Below are positions 1-12,193 of a stretch of 64,000 bases of DNA, one piece after another (the stretch's first letter is position 1; each line of letters begins with the position of its first letter). Under the pieces are notes generated by a model. The model made no database searches. It was not told where the DNA came from and saw nothing but the letters and a program-made list of their open reading frames with translations. This DNA is from Sialis fuliginosa (Eukaryota; Arthropoda; Insecta; Megaloptera; Sialidae). The position numbers and the translations under genes are program-made. The stretch is from positions 5,686,993-5,750,992 of the forward strand of contig OY540814.1 of NCBI GenBank assembly GCA_961205875.1, read 5' to 3'.

Positions 1-926
1 AACTTTCACTATCCGAAAATTGAATTAGAGCAAAATCGTATTTAGGAAAATTTTAGATTGATATTTTATACTGAAAATACCAATTTGACACAAAAATTAC
101 TGATTAAACCAGAAATGTATATTATTTGTCAATATGTTTTACTTTTCTGAGCCAAAAATGAAATAACTATTGGTTTCTGTATTAATCAAATAAAATGTAA
201 TTTGATAGAATATATTGCATATAAAAAATAAAATGAGAATATTTAAAATTGAAAAATAAACAATTTTTGTAATGCATATTTCGATAAATATCGCGAAAAA
301 TATCATAGTTTTGTAAAGATATGTTTACATAATAAAAACACACGTTGAACACAATCATATTAAAAAGGAAAAAACAATGGCCGATCGGTATAAATGCATT
401 TTGTTCAAATAAAAAAGTGAATCGTGTTTGTGTATATTTATATAACTGTACAACAATTAATGTTATATGTAATTGAAGACCCGTAGTAAATACAGGATTT
501 TTTGTTGTTATATTTATAAATTCTAGGAATCAACTCGTGCAATTTTTCTCCCCCTTTTTCCATCAAGTATTAATATTGATGGATTTCCAGTATTATATTT
601 GCCATGTACGAATTTGCGTTTGGTATTATTTTATATTATAAATGAATGGGGTATTTTATTAAATACGCATCATTTTGTATCCATTTAGTATTATTATATC
701 TATTATTGGTTTTTATTTCAATTATAAAGCCCGTATCCTGTGGTGATGTCAAAAAATTCATTAAAATTGAAAATTTTATAAAAGTATAATTTTTTATCCA
801 CAATATTCTAAAATAAAAATATGTATGCGTATTATTGCGTATATTATAAATATCAACAATTAAAAAATTTAGCAAGTGTCATAAAATTTATATCAAATAA
901 AAAATTCTCATTTTTTGTATTCCTTG
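1..926. other. AT-rich spacer
   Basis: Homopolymer-rich AT sequence with no splice-like exon, no long ORF and no repeat that I can match elsewhere in the window. A 79-codon minus-strand ORF here has low-complexity composition and is treated as chance. Confidence 0.6.
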
Positions 927-1272
927 TTCTTGAATACAGCTGGAAGCGGGCCGTGAGCGTAAGCGATTGTCAAATCTTGAATCGTGAGCGTGCGTGATCG
1001 TGAGTCAAAGTAAAACAACCGTGCGTGAGTACATGTTTGTCATACGTGAGTCCGTGAGTATATTTTGAAGGTAAAATGTTTTTATAAACTTATTTTATCG
1101 TTTTTTTTATATCTGAGCTTATAATGCATAAATAAAATAACGTTTTTAGATTAAAAAAATATAGTATAAAAAATAAATGTCGTGCGTGATCGGGCGTAAG
1201 TAATAAAATAGGATTCGTGAGCGTGCATGATCGTGAGCAAAAGATACTCATGCGCCCAACTCTATTCTTGAG
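927..1272. mobile_element. hAT-like non-autonomous element with 8-bp target site duplication
   Basis: The element runs 935-1264 (330 bp). It is flanked by TTCTTGAA (927-934) and TTCTTGAG (1265-1272), an 8-bp direct repeat with one mismatch. Its ends are short inverted repeats, TACAGCTGG on the left and TAGAGTTGG read inward from the right (7 of 9 match). Inside each end lie copies of a CGTGAGCGTGCGTGATCGTG-type motif (near 983 and 1216), which look like subterminal transposase-binding repeats. An 8-bp duplication plus short termini is the hAT signature. There is no transposase ORF, so it would need a helper. Assignment to hAT is inference from the ends. Confidence 0.6.
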
Positions 1273-1814
1273 TATTCATTTTATATCTAAATATAAACAA
1301 TATTACAAACCGTTAATTATAAGCTATATATTTGTCAATTTCACGGATAAGGGGAAAGTAACAGTCAAGGAGCGTTCGTTTCCTTAAGTCAGTCGTGGGC
1401 CATTACTGACACAATAGACTAAGACGCCTACTCATCGCGCCACGTGCTTTTGTTTTGTGTCTATACTGTTATGTGATTACCCGCGCATGATAGTGCATTT
1501 CTTTAGCAAAAGGTGGAACGTTTCTTAAATAATTTAAAACTGAAAGTGATACAGCTTTAACGTACCTACGATGCTATCATTCTTTAATGATTTTTTTGGA
1601 TAAAATACTTGTCTTTATAGTTCTGTTACATAAGCATCCAGTGTTTTTCGAGGACCTTAAGTCATAAATGTTAATTAATGCGGATAAAATTAGCTTACTA
1701 CTTACTACTATTTTGATACAAGAAGTTAACGAGTAACTAAATATTAATACGTTAAATGCCCGCGGTATTATATATAAAGAATTTATTGAGTGCAAATGCA
1801 AATTAGCTTCCAGC
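1273..1814. other. Spacer with a modest GC bump
   Basis: About 1335-1500 is less AT-rich than its surroundings and contains a GCCACGTGC E-box near 1440. No ORF or splice structure supports an exon. It could be a regulatory patch or an old repeat. Confidence 0.3.
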
Positions 1815-2019
1815 TAACGCTATCTGCTAGGTGTCAAACTGTTATGAAATTGCTCGATATTTTAAAGCAGTGGTAATAAATGTAATATAATAATGTAAAT
1901 GTTATGCATTTTATGAGGTACACTTGGCAGAACTTATTTTAAGTCGTTGATTGTACTTATCGCGCATGCGTCAAGTGAGTGTGTTGTCATTTATATTTAA
2001 TGCCTAGCAGATAGCGTTA
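1815..2019. mobile_element. 205-bp MITE, perfect 16-bp inverted repeats, TA target site
   Basis: Left end TA + ACGCTATCTGCTAGG and right end CCTAGCAGATAGCGT + TA form a perfect inverted repeat. The terminal TA on both sides (1815-1816 and 2018-2019) is consistent with a Tc1/mariner-type TA duplication. The interior is about 170 bp of noncoding sequence including GCGCATGCG. The exact arms suggest it is younger than most elements in the window. Confidence 0.65.
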
Positions 2020-2518
2020 ATTTTTTTATAATACTGCATGGGTAAAAGACACGCAAATTATACGCAGAAATCAAGAACAATCGAGAATCAAAATAGAACT
2101 ACACTACATTGAAATAATAAAAAAGCATATTATTGCAAAGAATTGTCGAAATGCTAGAAGTCATTATCAAATCTGGGGTATATTTTAAATATGATATATA
2201 CATTTGATGCATAAACAATATAACAATAATTAATACAGCAGTTAAATATAATTGCAATCTAAGTAACGTAATGAATTGAAATCAATTGTTTAATAACGTT
2301 ATCTCTACAGCATGTTATAATATTAATTAAACTCCATACACGAGCACAAAATTTACAAACTGCGCATACATATACATAAAACCGCGTATAAATTAGAACT
2401 CGATTGAATCTCCAATTGGCATAAAGTAAAAATGATACATTATCATAATGTACTGGACCCTTTCACTTCAAAATGAATACACCATACGCATTTGCGTGAA
2501 TGAGTGAGTGTATACGTG
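2020..2518. other. AT-rich spacer
   Basis: No exon, repeat boundary or RNA gene recognised. Confidence 0.5.
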
Positions 2519-3576
2519 TACAGAGTATCCCGAAAGTAATTTCATGTAAAAAATACGATACATTATAAGTTATAATATTTTTTTATTAGATTTTATAATT
2601 TATGAGTTAGTATAGTGCTAGGGGGTATAAATATACTGTATTATAACTCAAAATAATAGATTTTAAATTACACAAACGTAAAAACAGATATAAAGATATA
2701 TAAATTTTCAAAATATTAATATTAAAAAATTATATATAAATATCATAAAGTTTAAAATAATTCTAGAGTCTTACACTTTTAAGCAGTGAAAACCCCATCT
2801 AAATCGGTTCTACAGTTTTCGTGGCATATCTATATGAACAAACAAATAGAACAGATAGAAAAAATTGAATACAACATATTATTATGGACTTAAAAAACAA
2901 AACTAATTTTTATTCTAATTTTAGTACTTTTCAAAAAACAAAACAGTTACTAATTTAAAAAAAAATGTGATCTTAGTTGTTTTTGTTTCTGAATGAATTA
3001 TTCTGAAAAATATTATTTAAATAAAAAGTTTCTGGCTATAACATAACATGCAATTATCGTTTGTATGAGGCTTATAGACTCGGGAATTACTGAACCGATT
3101 TCAATGCGGTTTTCACCAATAGTTAGAAAATCTTCATTTAGTCGTGTTTTGTTTCCATGATGTCACAGGATACAACTGTCATTTAAATAAAAACATAGTA
3201 GCCATTGAATAAATAATTATATAATTTACAAGAATTTACGGTTTCAATATTTTATTTAATTTATGTCACTATGATCACGTCTCTATCAAATATTTTGTCG
3301 AACAATTGGATGATTTTTCCAAGAAAGGTAAAATATCGAATTAATTATGATTTTTGCTAGCCTGTTTTTTTCATACAAATTGTTACTACTAAAGAAATTT
3401 TATTCCGGTTTTCACTAATAGGTTATACAATACGCAGTGAACCGTGTATTGTGGACATGTTTGGTGGGAATGTTGAATATTTAAGGTTATGGATGCTAAC
3501 CCGGGTAACATCGGGTCCAATGCGCTAGTTATCGATCAAACTCAAAAATGTAATAATACTTTTGGGCTACCCTGTA
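2519..3576. mobile_element. Mariner-type element with TACAGRGTA ends, holding a nested Helitron
   Basis: The left end, TA + CAGAGTATCCCGAAAGTA, is inverted at the right as the complement of TA + CAGGGTAGCCCAAAAGTA. This TACAGGGT..CCC.AAAGT terminus is typical of Tc1/mariner elements in insects, and TA flanks both ends. No transposase can be read. About half of the interior is a later Helitron-like insertion (ends at 3528). A segment near 2790-2870 (CATCTAAATCGGTT.., followed by AACAAACAAATAGAACAGA) is a familiar degenerate insect transposon interior. Confidence 0.55.
3035..3529 (+). mobile_element. Helitron-like insertion, 3' end CTAG|T
   Basis: The 3' end reads CCCGGGTAACATCGGGTC then GCGCTAG followed by T: a GC-rich short inverted repeat just before a CTRR terminus, as Helitrons have. 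The interior has ACTGAACCGATTTCAATGCG and two GGTTTTCAC(C/T)AATA motifs, common in lepidopteran Helitron relics. The 5' end is not clear, so the start is approximate. It lies inside the 2519-3576 element. Confidence 0.45.
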
Positions 3577-4173
3577 CATCATCGTAGCTTCTATACACCT
3601 ACATATATGAAATGTACACACATCCATATATATGTATAATGTGTGTATATCACGTTTAGATACATGTATAGAGTTAGCAAATGTGGGGTTACATGTATCA
3701 GCTTTTTAAACAACGTTTGAATTACAAAATATTTTATGTTCATGTAAATTAACTGTTTCAGCATACACAATGGTCTTACATAGAGAATTTTTGTAGATTA
3801 TATTTCGCACATATGTTATGTGTAAACATGTGCGGACATATATACATATATATTTTTTAATTACTTGTTGAATATTTTATAAAATATGTTGATTAATTTG
3901 ACAATAAAACGCAGTTTGAAGGCTTAATGGTTGTTGAAAAAAATTAAATTAGTTTTCCTGTAGATTGTTTTAATTTACCAATTTTAGTTTTGATTAGTTT
4001 TATTAGGGATTATTTGGATGTTATGGATAATATATCACTTGATAAACGTTATAATGAACATGGAAATATATATTAATTTCAGACACAATTTTTTTACACA
4101 AAAATATAAAAGTAGGTATATATATATTTTTAATCTATTGTGAAATTTTGACTTATCTACAGATTATTATAAT
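3577..4173. repeat. AT-rich spacer with degenerate (TA)n/(CA)n tracts
   Basis: About 3595-3660 and 3800-3860 are imperfect TATA/CACA simple-sequence tracts. No gene signal. Confidence 0.4.
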
Positions 4174-4858
4174 TTAAGGCAGTATTGCGGTATGACGATT
4201 TAAAATTTTCGATTTTTTAAATACATTTTTTTAAAGTAGAATATATTGGGAGTATCCTGTGAAAATTGTAAACCGAAATTCAAAGTATTACGAAGTTGTA
4301 GCTTTAGTTAGAAGTTAAATCTTTAAACGCGTTTTTCTGGAAACTTCCTTTTTTCAGTTGGTGAGAATAAGAAACGAAATTTTAATCAACCGATCTGGCT
4401 ATAATTTAAACACGTTGTTCTACACACAATAGTTATCATATTATCTAAAATTATTTATTTTTATTAATAATTTCTTATTTTTTATTGCTTTTCAACGAAA
4501 AAACACGATTTTTGCAAATTTTTTTTACAAATCTGCCATTTTGTTTTTTATTAATATAAATGTTCGATTCTAGAGTAATCTATAAAATTAAAATATATTT
4601 GATTTTTTTATTTCAAATCACTACAAGTGGATATGTGCTTCCCACCACCCACCCACCTTTTTTTAAGGAGTCCGCTTTGACCCCAAAAAACACTAACAAA
4701 GTATAATAAAATTTACTAAAAAATATTTTTTTTGTATAATTTAAGATGCAAATAAAAACATATTAAAAGTCTGAAAAGATTATATTTTAATCTTATTACG
4801 AAAAAAAATCCTGAAATGAGCTTAAAATTTTAGGCGTCACATCGCAATACTGTCTTAA
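4174..4858. mobile_element. piggyBac-like non-autonomous element (TTAA-flanked)
   Basis: The interior is 4178-4854 (677 bp) between TTAA (4174-4177) and TTAA (4855-4858). Reading inward from each TTAA, the ends are GGCAGTATTGCGGTATGACG and GACAGTATTGCGATGTGACG, 17 of 20 identical. TTAA duplication is the piggyBac hallmark. Because TTAA is common in AT-rich DNA, the inverted termini are the stronger evidence. The terminus does not start with the usual CCC, so the superfamily call is tentative. No coding capacity. Confidence 0.55.
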
Positions 4859-6297
4859 CAATATAAACAAGCTTTTTATTAGCTAAATTGATATCTAGCA
4901 AATATTGGCAGTTGGTAAAATATAAGTGTACGGCAAAATAAAATTCATTTATGTATTTAAAATTACCGGATGTCATATGTTGAAGATATATCTTAAAATT
5001 ATTATCCAGCTGCTAAGAAATATGAAATTTCGCAAACCATATTCACTCCAGTAACCACACATACAATAAACAAGAAAATATTAAATCCACTCGAGACAAA
5101 TGTTTAGGAATACATCTTTTGTATTTATATCTTTCAAAAATAACAAATATATCCAAACCTTCTGCCTACATCCGACAAACATCTTGAATAATATATTTTG
5201 CACCCTTTCTGCAATCTGCTCAAAAATCCTTTTTGACCCTTTCCCATTTCTTATGAAAGTACATATTTATTCTAAACATCAGGTAAAGGGTCAAGGTGTT
5301 TTGTGAAATTTTAAATCTATCCTTTCATATATGTAGGTAGCAATAATTTATTTATATTAAACAACATTTTTATATTAAATTTTATTTTGCAAGAACTTGC
5401 ACATTTAATTACCTACGAAATGAAATAGGGCAATATATTTAAAAGTGTATTTTATATTGTGCTATATCTTTTTAAATTCGTACGCCTACCACCTGGCATC
5501 TTAAAGGTAACCTCAAAATCAACAATAAAATTTAAAGCATACTTTATCGCATTTATTTTATAACTCAAGACCCTTAAATAAATGTGCTACACTAAATATC
5601 TCGTTTCTATTAAATTACATTTAATCATAAACATTTTATTTGTAATGCAATTTTTTATAATAATTATTTACTTTGATATTTTTACTATATTTAATGCGAT
5701 AATATTAAAAAATACATAAAGGTATTAATATTTACTTATCAATGTTTACTATAGTTATATTTTATCATAATTGTGGAAAATAATTCGATATAGTCTATAT
5801 AAAAATGCATTTTATGTTTATATAAGATAAAATATTATAGAAATAAATAAAATATCAATAATATTACCTAGAAAAATAATCTATATGTACATATATTGTA
5901 AAATACAAATCTACTTCCGTGGATTAGACATTTTCCCCTCTAATAAAATAAAGATAAAAACATATTTTTATGTTTAACATATTTCATATTAATTAAATTG
6001 ACATATTTTAATATTATACAAATAAGAACCAAAGAAAGTCATTACTTAGATAATTTATTTCCTAAAATGTGCAGAAATGCTATTTGTAAGTGGTTAGGTA
6101 AAGTATCCTACAACAACTTACTAAAAACCGGAAACTAATATAACATAAAAGAAAACTTGTAGACAAATTATCGACAACAGGCATTCATTTGTTAAAATCT
6201 AGTGGTCGTGCAAAGGCCTACTTAGCTTTTGTATCAGTCAAAAACGTCTTGCTAATGTCTTTACAACTAATGTTGGAGATTTAGTGCTTCACGGCAG
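4859..6297. other. AT-rich spacer
   Basis: A 68-codon + strand ORF at 5100-5306 has no recognisable domain and is probably chance. No repeats matched. Confidence 0.4.
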
Positions 6298-6534
6298 ATG
6301 TATTCTGTATTGTTGTCGGTTGTATTTGTGCTAATTTTAACGATCGGAATTATATGTTGTTATATTGTTGGTCTTAAGTATTCAGGCGTGATATTTGTTA
6401 CAATTTACAGTTTAAAGAAATCGTTAATAATAAATAAAAGACGGCGTAAACTCAGAGAAGGTCTAGATTTTAACGCCCGTGTCGAAAAAATATGGTTTTT
6501 GTATAATATTATTTTTAACAATGACAGAAGATAA
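6298..6534 (+). CDS. Small hypothetical ORF with one hydrophobic segment (probably not a gene)
   Basis: This 78-codon ATG-initiated frame would encode a protein with a strongly hydrophobic stretch at about residues 3-36, followed by a basic patch (KRRRKLRE, about residues 50-57). That is the layout of a one- or two-pass membrane peptide. I do not recognise it. AT-rich DNA often yields Leu/Ile/Val-rich chance frames, no splice or polyadenylation context supports it, and a repeat copy begins 45 bp downstream. Listed only because its composition is less random than the other ORFs. Confidence 0.1.
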   Translation: MYSVLLSVVFVLILTIGIICCYIVGLKYSGVIFVTIYSLKKSLIINKRRRKLREGLDFNARVEKIWFLYNIIFNNDRR

Positions 6535-6579
6535 ATATGTTTTAAATATATTGAGGGATGTGAATAAGTTGTTGAATTT

Positions 6580-7334
6580 TGCTTCCTCGCAATATCGAAG
6601 ATACGAGAAGCTTTGTGATCGTTTTAAAATGAGATAAAAAAATTGTTCTCCGATTTTAAAATTTTAACTTGATATTTCCATTTCAGGTCAAGACAAACAC
6701 TTTTCTTTTCGTGTCTGTATGGCTGTGTATCTGTTCTCTGAATCCTTGTGACAAGCATAACTCATGAACCACTAAATCATGAGAACATAAAAACACTAAA
6801 CCATTTCAAAATTATTAAAATCGTGTGTAAGGGGGAACAATGACACCCAAAAATATTAATTTTTTGAAGATATCTCAAGAACGGTACATGTTACGTGGAA
6901 ATTTTATATAATCTTTTTTGTAGAACATGCTATTTCCTATAATATAGGTCTACAACATTTGTAGTTACAAAGATTACAAAGATTTATCTCAATTTGCTTT
7001 AAAAAATCGTCATTTGTTTTTTTAAATTGATATTTACTTTGACATATTAAATGTCATTTTGACGTTTTAAATGCCATTTTGACGTTTGCATAAATTTAGA
7101 TTTAGTTTGAAACTGTCAAAAAATTATAAATATACGAATAAATAATCAGGTGCGTCTTAAGAAAAATTTCGAACTAATAATTTTTAGTAAAATTGTATAA
7201 AAATTTAATGGTTAGCCAATGCCAAGCAATTTATCTGAACACCTTGCCGGTTTTTATTTAAACTGTTAATTAATTAACTACCTTTGGTGAATTTAGCACG
7301 AGGAACCACTGTGCATTCACTTGGCAGATGTTTT
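6580..7334 (+). repeat. Family A interspersed repeat, copy 1 (most complete)
   Basis: The head includes TCGCAATATCGAAGATACGA and AAGCTTTGTGATCGTTTTAA, then TTTCAGGTCAAGACAAACAC and a CGTGTCTG block. The tail ends in ACTTGGCAGATGTTTT. Copies recur at 10448-10984, 19861-19999, 30948-31540, 37466-37684 (reverse) and 53105-53265. The head and tail do not form an inverted repeat, and I see no poly(A) tail or clear target duplication, so the class is unknown. Within it a TTGACGTTT.. / TTTGACATATTAAA block is repeated near 7040-7090. Confidence 0.65.
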
Positions 7335-8108
7335 ATTATTATTTAGTAAATACTTTATAAGTAAATTTTTATGCTTTGAACTCTGCAAATGCTATATTAT
7401 TCTTAATATATTTTTAGTATATTTGTATAGGAACCTGATTAAACATTTGGGACTTACATTAATATAGCTTTAATTGCCAACAAATTTAGTTTTTTCAGCA
7501 TTTACCAATGAAACTAGCAGTATCAATAATAGGCGTTAATTTACTTCAATTCTAGTAAATGTTAAAAGTAAAAGCTTTTAATAACAGCAATTGATTTTGA
7601 TAATACTGAATAGTGAAAACAAATTACACTAGATTATTTTCACATCACATAAATAGATTATTTGAATCAAGTATTGAATTAATATGAGTATATAGATATT
7701 GTATCAGGTATACATGTGTACTAATTTTTGTGAATGCATTTTCATAATACATATTAAAATATTGTTTTAAAGAGAACTTAATTGAAATATATACACATAA
7801 ATATAGATATTAATAAATGTGGTATAGGTATATAAGCAGTTAAATAATTTATGATTATTAAATTAACGAAAAATCAACATTGTCTGTAAGATTACAATTT
7901 TGCATTATCAGCAGTTAATGAAAGTTATTATTTATGATTTATGTACCACTAATAAAATATCTAATAAAAGTACATGCACATATTTCTCGTGAGTTGCGAT
8001 AACTAATCATTTTAACGCGTATTTATGTATACAACTTAATAGCTGTCGCAGCTAACTTGTTTGTTAGGGGAAAAGGAAAATGAAGGAAACTCCAGTGAGT
8101 GAACCGGA
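7335..8108. other. AT-rich spacer
   Basis: No supported feature. Confidence 0.5.
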
Positions 8109-8114
8109 ACTTAC

Positions 8115-8195
8115 CGTCGTGGCGGAAGTGGCTAAGTAGCAGGGAACAATGAGCAGTTCCGGACACCCGATCTCTCTCTTCCTCCAGTGCACTGC
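8115..8195 (-). other. Candidate 81-nt internal exon (minus strand)
   Basis: Read on the minus strand, a T-rich tract (TTGTTTCTTTTTGACACACACAG) ends in CAG at 8196. The candidate exon of 81 nt follows and ends ..CACGACG at 8115, before a perfect GTAAGT donor (complement of 8109-8114). The length is a multiple of three and two frames are open: one reads AVHWRKREIGCPELL.., the other SALEEERDRVSGTAH... It is clearly GC-richer than its surroundings. I do not recognise either peptide, and no partner exon can be linked to it. It could equally be a conserved noncoding patch with fortuitous splice motifs. Confidence 0.3.
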
Positions 8196-8509
8196 CTGTG
8201 TGTGTCAAAAAGAAACAACGATATTAGTTTACATTGTTGATAATAAATCTATCCTTATCACAAATGAGGTCTTTGTAGATAAAGAACCATCTATGATTTG
8301 AAATCTTTAATATATATAATTATCCTTATCCAGTGATATTATTTATTTGTGGTGTATGTTACAATTTAAGTAAGAGAGAGAATGTATTCAAATGGTTAGA
8401 GTTTCCTTCGTTATGTCTCTCTCTAGAAGTAGAATATATTTTCTTTTGTTTTGTAAGTATGCAAATTAGTTTTGAAGAGTGTATTTCCTGCCATTTAAAG
8501 GTGAGAATT

Positions 8510-9034
8510 GTTATAATAAAGTTATATTCTCCTAAGGATTACTAATTTTCTAGTTTCCTTTTACTTATTCAAATGTTAACTTTCGTTATGATATACGAGG
8601 ACTTAAAACTTTTAATTATTTCTCTTGAAATACAAGGACACTTTTGAATGAATAAATATATTACACTGTTTGGGATAAATTCGTATAAGTATATATATAA
8701 TTAATTATTTCAATGTTTAAATATCATAAAAATATTGGCAAATAAAGACATTTTACTGTTTTTTGTATTTTTTTGTTATAATAAAGTTATATTCTCCTAA
8801 GGATTACTAATTTTCTAGTTTCATTTTACTTATTCAAATGTTAACTTTCGTTATGATATACGAGGACTTAAAACTTTTAATTATTTCACTTGAAATACAA
8901 GGACAATTTTGAATGAATAAATACCATACTGTTTGGGATAAAGTCGTATAAGTATATATATAATTAATTATTTCAATGTTTAAATATCATAAAAATATTG
9001 GCAAATAAAGACATTTTACTGTTTTTTATATTTT
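8510..9034 (+). repeat. Tandem duplication, 265-bp unit
   Basis: Unit 1 (8510-8774) and unit 2 (8775 to about 9034) both begin GTTATAATAAAGTTATATTC and end near ACATTTTACTGTTTTTT. By eye they differ at only about ten positions, plus small indels. This is a direct head-to-tail duplication with no intervening sequence, so it arose by slippage or unequal exchange, not transposition. The unit is not seen elsewhere in the window. Confidence 0.85.
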
Positions 9035-9072
9035 ATTTAAAAAATAGAATAAACGCATTTTTATTATATATG

Positions 9073-9847
9073 TACCAGGTGCTCCATTTAAATTTCCCCA
9101 AGTAAATATCTCGGAAACTAAGCAAGATGGTGAAAAATGTTTTGAGTCATTTGGGACATTTATTATTGCTATGAGTTTTTATAATTTATAGGGTAAATTT
9201 TTTCAAATGGTATCTATATTTTCTATTGTAGAATCGTAATTAACGATAAAAAATAAACAACTTTTATCCGAAATTTTTTTTAGAAAATTTTTATAAAGCA
9301 AAATTAATAGAAATTTCTGGATTTTCAATAATTTTTTACTTAAAAACTAAAACTTTAAAAAAAAATCGCAAGAGGTAAAAAGTACTAGGATTTAGACAGG
9401 GATTGTTAAAAAAAATTTAAGAAATAAGATGAATTTTTGTTCGTTTTTAATGATGAAGAACTTTATCAACTTGATGAAAAAGTTGGTAAAATATTAAAAA
9501 CAAAAATTGCCAGTGTTCTATCATAAAAAAAAACATCTTTTGTATCTTAATTCTTTTTTTATTATAGTTGATTTGAGTTAATTTAAAAATCATTTAATAT
9601 CAATCACTGTTTAGATTTAAACCTTAAAATCGCAAAAATGATGTTTTAAAAAAAAAAGGTTCTTACAAAAGTTACATATATTTTTCCGTACATTAGGAAT
9701 CTACAATAAAAAAATACAAGTTACTATTAAAAAAAAATTTACACCCCATAAACTATAGAAACCTCAACTTTTGTCTCAAACATTTTTTACTATTTTGATT
9801 AGTTTTCGAGATATTGGCCTGGGGAAATTAAAATGGAGCACCCGGTA
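9073..9847. mobile_element. Long-arm fold-back element with TA target sites
   Basis: The ends TA + CCAGGTGCTCCATTTAAATT and, inverted, TA + CCGGGTGCTCCATTTTAATT begin arms that continue at lower identity through AATATCTCG(G/A)AAACTAA and AAAAATGTTT for at least about 80 bp, and patchily for about 200 bp. The interior is 771 bp with no ORF. TA flanks both ends. It is best read as a non-autonomous Tc1/mariner-type element whose transcript would fold into a long hairpin. Confidence 0.65.
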
Positions 9848-10447
9848 TATTGATTTAATCTAGTTAAACTAAAAATATATATAACAGTATAAAATAATAA
9901 ATATGTAAATAACACTGATTCAATGCAAATGTATCATAAAAAAATATATTTTACAATATAAAACTTCTGTTGCACAGAGGTAAACATAAATCTTATTTAT
10001 TATTTTTATTAAATACTTAACTGAAATACATAAACTCATAAATTCAATGATATATTTATATTTTATAGATCAATAAAATACTCATCTAAAGCTGTGAAAT
10101 AAAAACGAGAAGGTGGCTTCAGATTTCAGCCAAATAGATAAGGCCCTGTGACAGCATTGAGATTAACCGTGAGACCAGAATAATGAAATCTGACATGCGA
10201 TTGATATGGAAATATAGGGCGGCGGGCACGCGACTAACGTTCAAGATAAATACACATTAGAGAGTCTTTTGTTTGCTGTATTACTGATGCACTCCGGCTT
10301 TAAGGTACTTATGTGTGTGTTTGTTTACATAAAAGAAGGGAAAATTTTTTTGAGATCTATGTTATTATATTTTATTTTATTTAAAATACTGTAAAGTACA
10401 AATTAATATGAAAGTATATCTATAGTAGTTAGAATAAATAAATTTTT
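9848..10447. other. Spacer with a GC bump at 10,080-10,310
   Basis: The bump includes GGGCGGCGGGCACGCGAC near 10,218. It has no good splice sites or ORF. Possibly regulatory. Confidence 0.3.
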
Positions 10448-10984
10448 GTTTCTTCGCAATATCGAAGATATGAGAAGCTTTGCGATCGTTTTAAAATGAT
10501 ATAAAAAAAAGTTCTCCGATTTCAAAATTTTAAATTGATCTTTCCGTTTCAGGTCAAGTAAAATACTTTTCGTTCCGTGTCTGTCCCATTTAAAAATCAT
10601 CAAAATCGTGTGTAAGAGGGGGGGGGGTGACATCACAAAATATTTATATATATCTCAAGAACGACATATGTTAAGTGAAAATTTTATAGAATCCTTTTTG
10701 TAGAGCATTCAATTTAGGTCTACAATGTTTGTTGTAAAATATTTCCTTACTACTTATACCTTAGCTTGAAATTGTCAAAAAAGTTAAAACATATGAAAAA
10801 ATAATCAGGTGCGTGTTAAGAAAAAATTCGAACTAATATTTTTTAGTAAAATTGTATAAAAATGAAATGGTTAACTAATTTATCTGAACACTTTATCGGT
10901 TTTTATTTAAATTGTTCAATAATTAACTACCTTTGGTAAATTTAGTATGAGGAAGCACTGTGAATTTACTTGGCAGATGTTTTA
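10448..10984 (+). repeat. Family A interspersed repeat, copy 2
   Basis: It has the same head (TTCGCAATATCGAAGATATG) and tail (ACTTGGCAGATGTTTT) as copy 1, but lacks about 200 bp of the interior. It carries a run of 10 G at 10618-10627 where copy 1 has AAGGGGGAACAATG. Confidence 0.65.
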
Positions 10985-11035
10985 CTGTGTTTTTTTATAT
11001 ACATGTATATTTTTGTTAAATTATTTTCGTAAAGT

Positions 11036-11070
11036 CTATATATCTATATATCTATATCTATCACTTATAA
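11036..11070. repeat. TATC-type microsatellite
   Basis: Imperfect (TATCTATA)n tract of about 35 bp. Confidence 0.6.
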
Positions 11071-11458
11071 TATCGTATGAAAAATAATATCGAATATATT
11101 TATTTTTTGAAATTTCAAATAAACAACCATCCTTTATACATAAAATAAAGTAAAAAATAACAATGAAAATAAAACACAAGAGCTGAATGATAAATGCAAT
11201 TCTTGGTGCAATGGGCATGTGATTGACTAGTTTCTGTATGACAGACGGTGCTTAGACTGGGGTAAACACATAATATACGAGGGAGACGATTTCATATTAA
11301 AGAATTGTCGATCTATAAGGGTGGTTTCGGATCTTTGGGGGTTAGTAGGTTACCGGTATTGTCAGAAGCGCATGTGTTAGCAAGAATAAGGGGGTAGGTA
11401 TGATTTGAGGGATGTGTCGGTAGGTTAGGGTGAACAAGATAAAGCATTAATGACGAAA

Positions 11459-11490
11459 TATAAAAGTGTTGGGCAGCTGTTCACTCAGAC
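11459..11490 (+). promoter_or_regulatory. Possible core promoter (TATA + initiator)
   Basis: TATAAAAG at 11459-11466 is followed by TCAG at 11485-11488. That puts the initiator A (11487) 28 bp from the first T of the TATA box, the usual arthropod arrangement. The 250 bp upstream (11220-11460) are less AT-rich and unlike the surrounding repeats. The first ATG after the start (11492) opens only a 12-codon frame and no strong donor follows closely, so the transcript is unknown. A TATA-like string is easy to find in AT-rich DNA, so this is weak. Confidence 0.2.
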
Positions 11491-11713
11491 GATGCTTAAA
11501 CTTGCGAATTCGGAACTTATGGAGTTATAAGTCTAATTTATTATTAGAAATAGTTTCCGCATACATACATGTTAAGGGTTGGTAGAAAATATGAATCAGC
11601 AGAATTTGTTAAACATATGTTCTTTAACGTCTTGAAATAGAAATTAATCAAAGGTTTTAATTACAATCCACATGTTACATGTAATATATAAATAAAAATT
11701 CAAGTATAAAACT

Positions 11714-12193
11714 GAAAAAAGAGCAAAGTATACTGTTTTTTGGGATTGATGGGCTTCTTTTTTGTAATTCTTATAAACTCACGTGACTAATAATACAAGT
11801 ATCTATCTCTTTATTAATTAAATCAATTTAATTACCAAAATCCGCAAATATAGTTTTTTTTTAATCATACGCATTTATTTTGTTTATGTATTTTCTCCAG
11901 TAATGGATAAAGTAAAACCAGTAATGGTTACCCAGTGATGGACACTTGCTAATGATTACAAAATGATGTACTGTGACACAAAAGTTATAAAATAAAGAAT
12001 TGTAAAATTAGAAACAATATAAAGCAGATGATATGATAATATAATAATAAATAAATAAATTACAGTTAATTGTCTATAGATTTTGATTGAGTAATAGCAG
12101 TTATCAAATATCAACAAATATTTCTAATTTAGTAGATTTAATTAAACAAGAATCCAACACTGGGGTGTGATCCAAAACTGGTGCCAGTACCTT
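11714..12193. mobile_element. AAGGTACTGG-ended DNA transposon, left end lost
   Basis: The right terminus reads AAACTGGTGCCAGTACCTT (to 12193). The interior matches the complete copy at 54461-54896 in reverse orientation, including a CAGTAATGG-type motif repeated three times (near 11900-11940) and AAAGTTATAAAATAAAGAAT. The left inverted repeat is missing: the match stops around GAGCAAAGTATACTG at about 11720. Confidence 0.65.
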
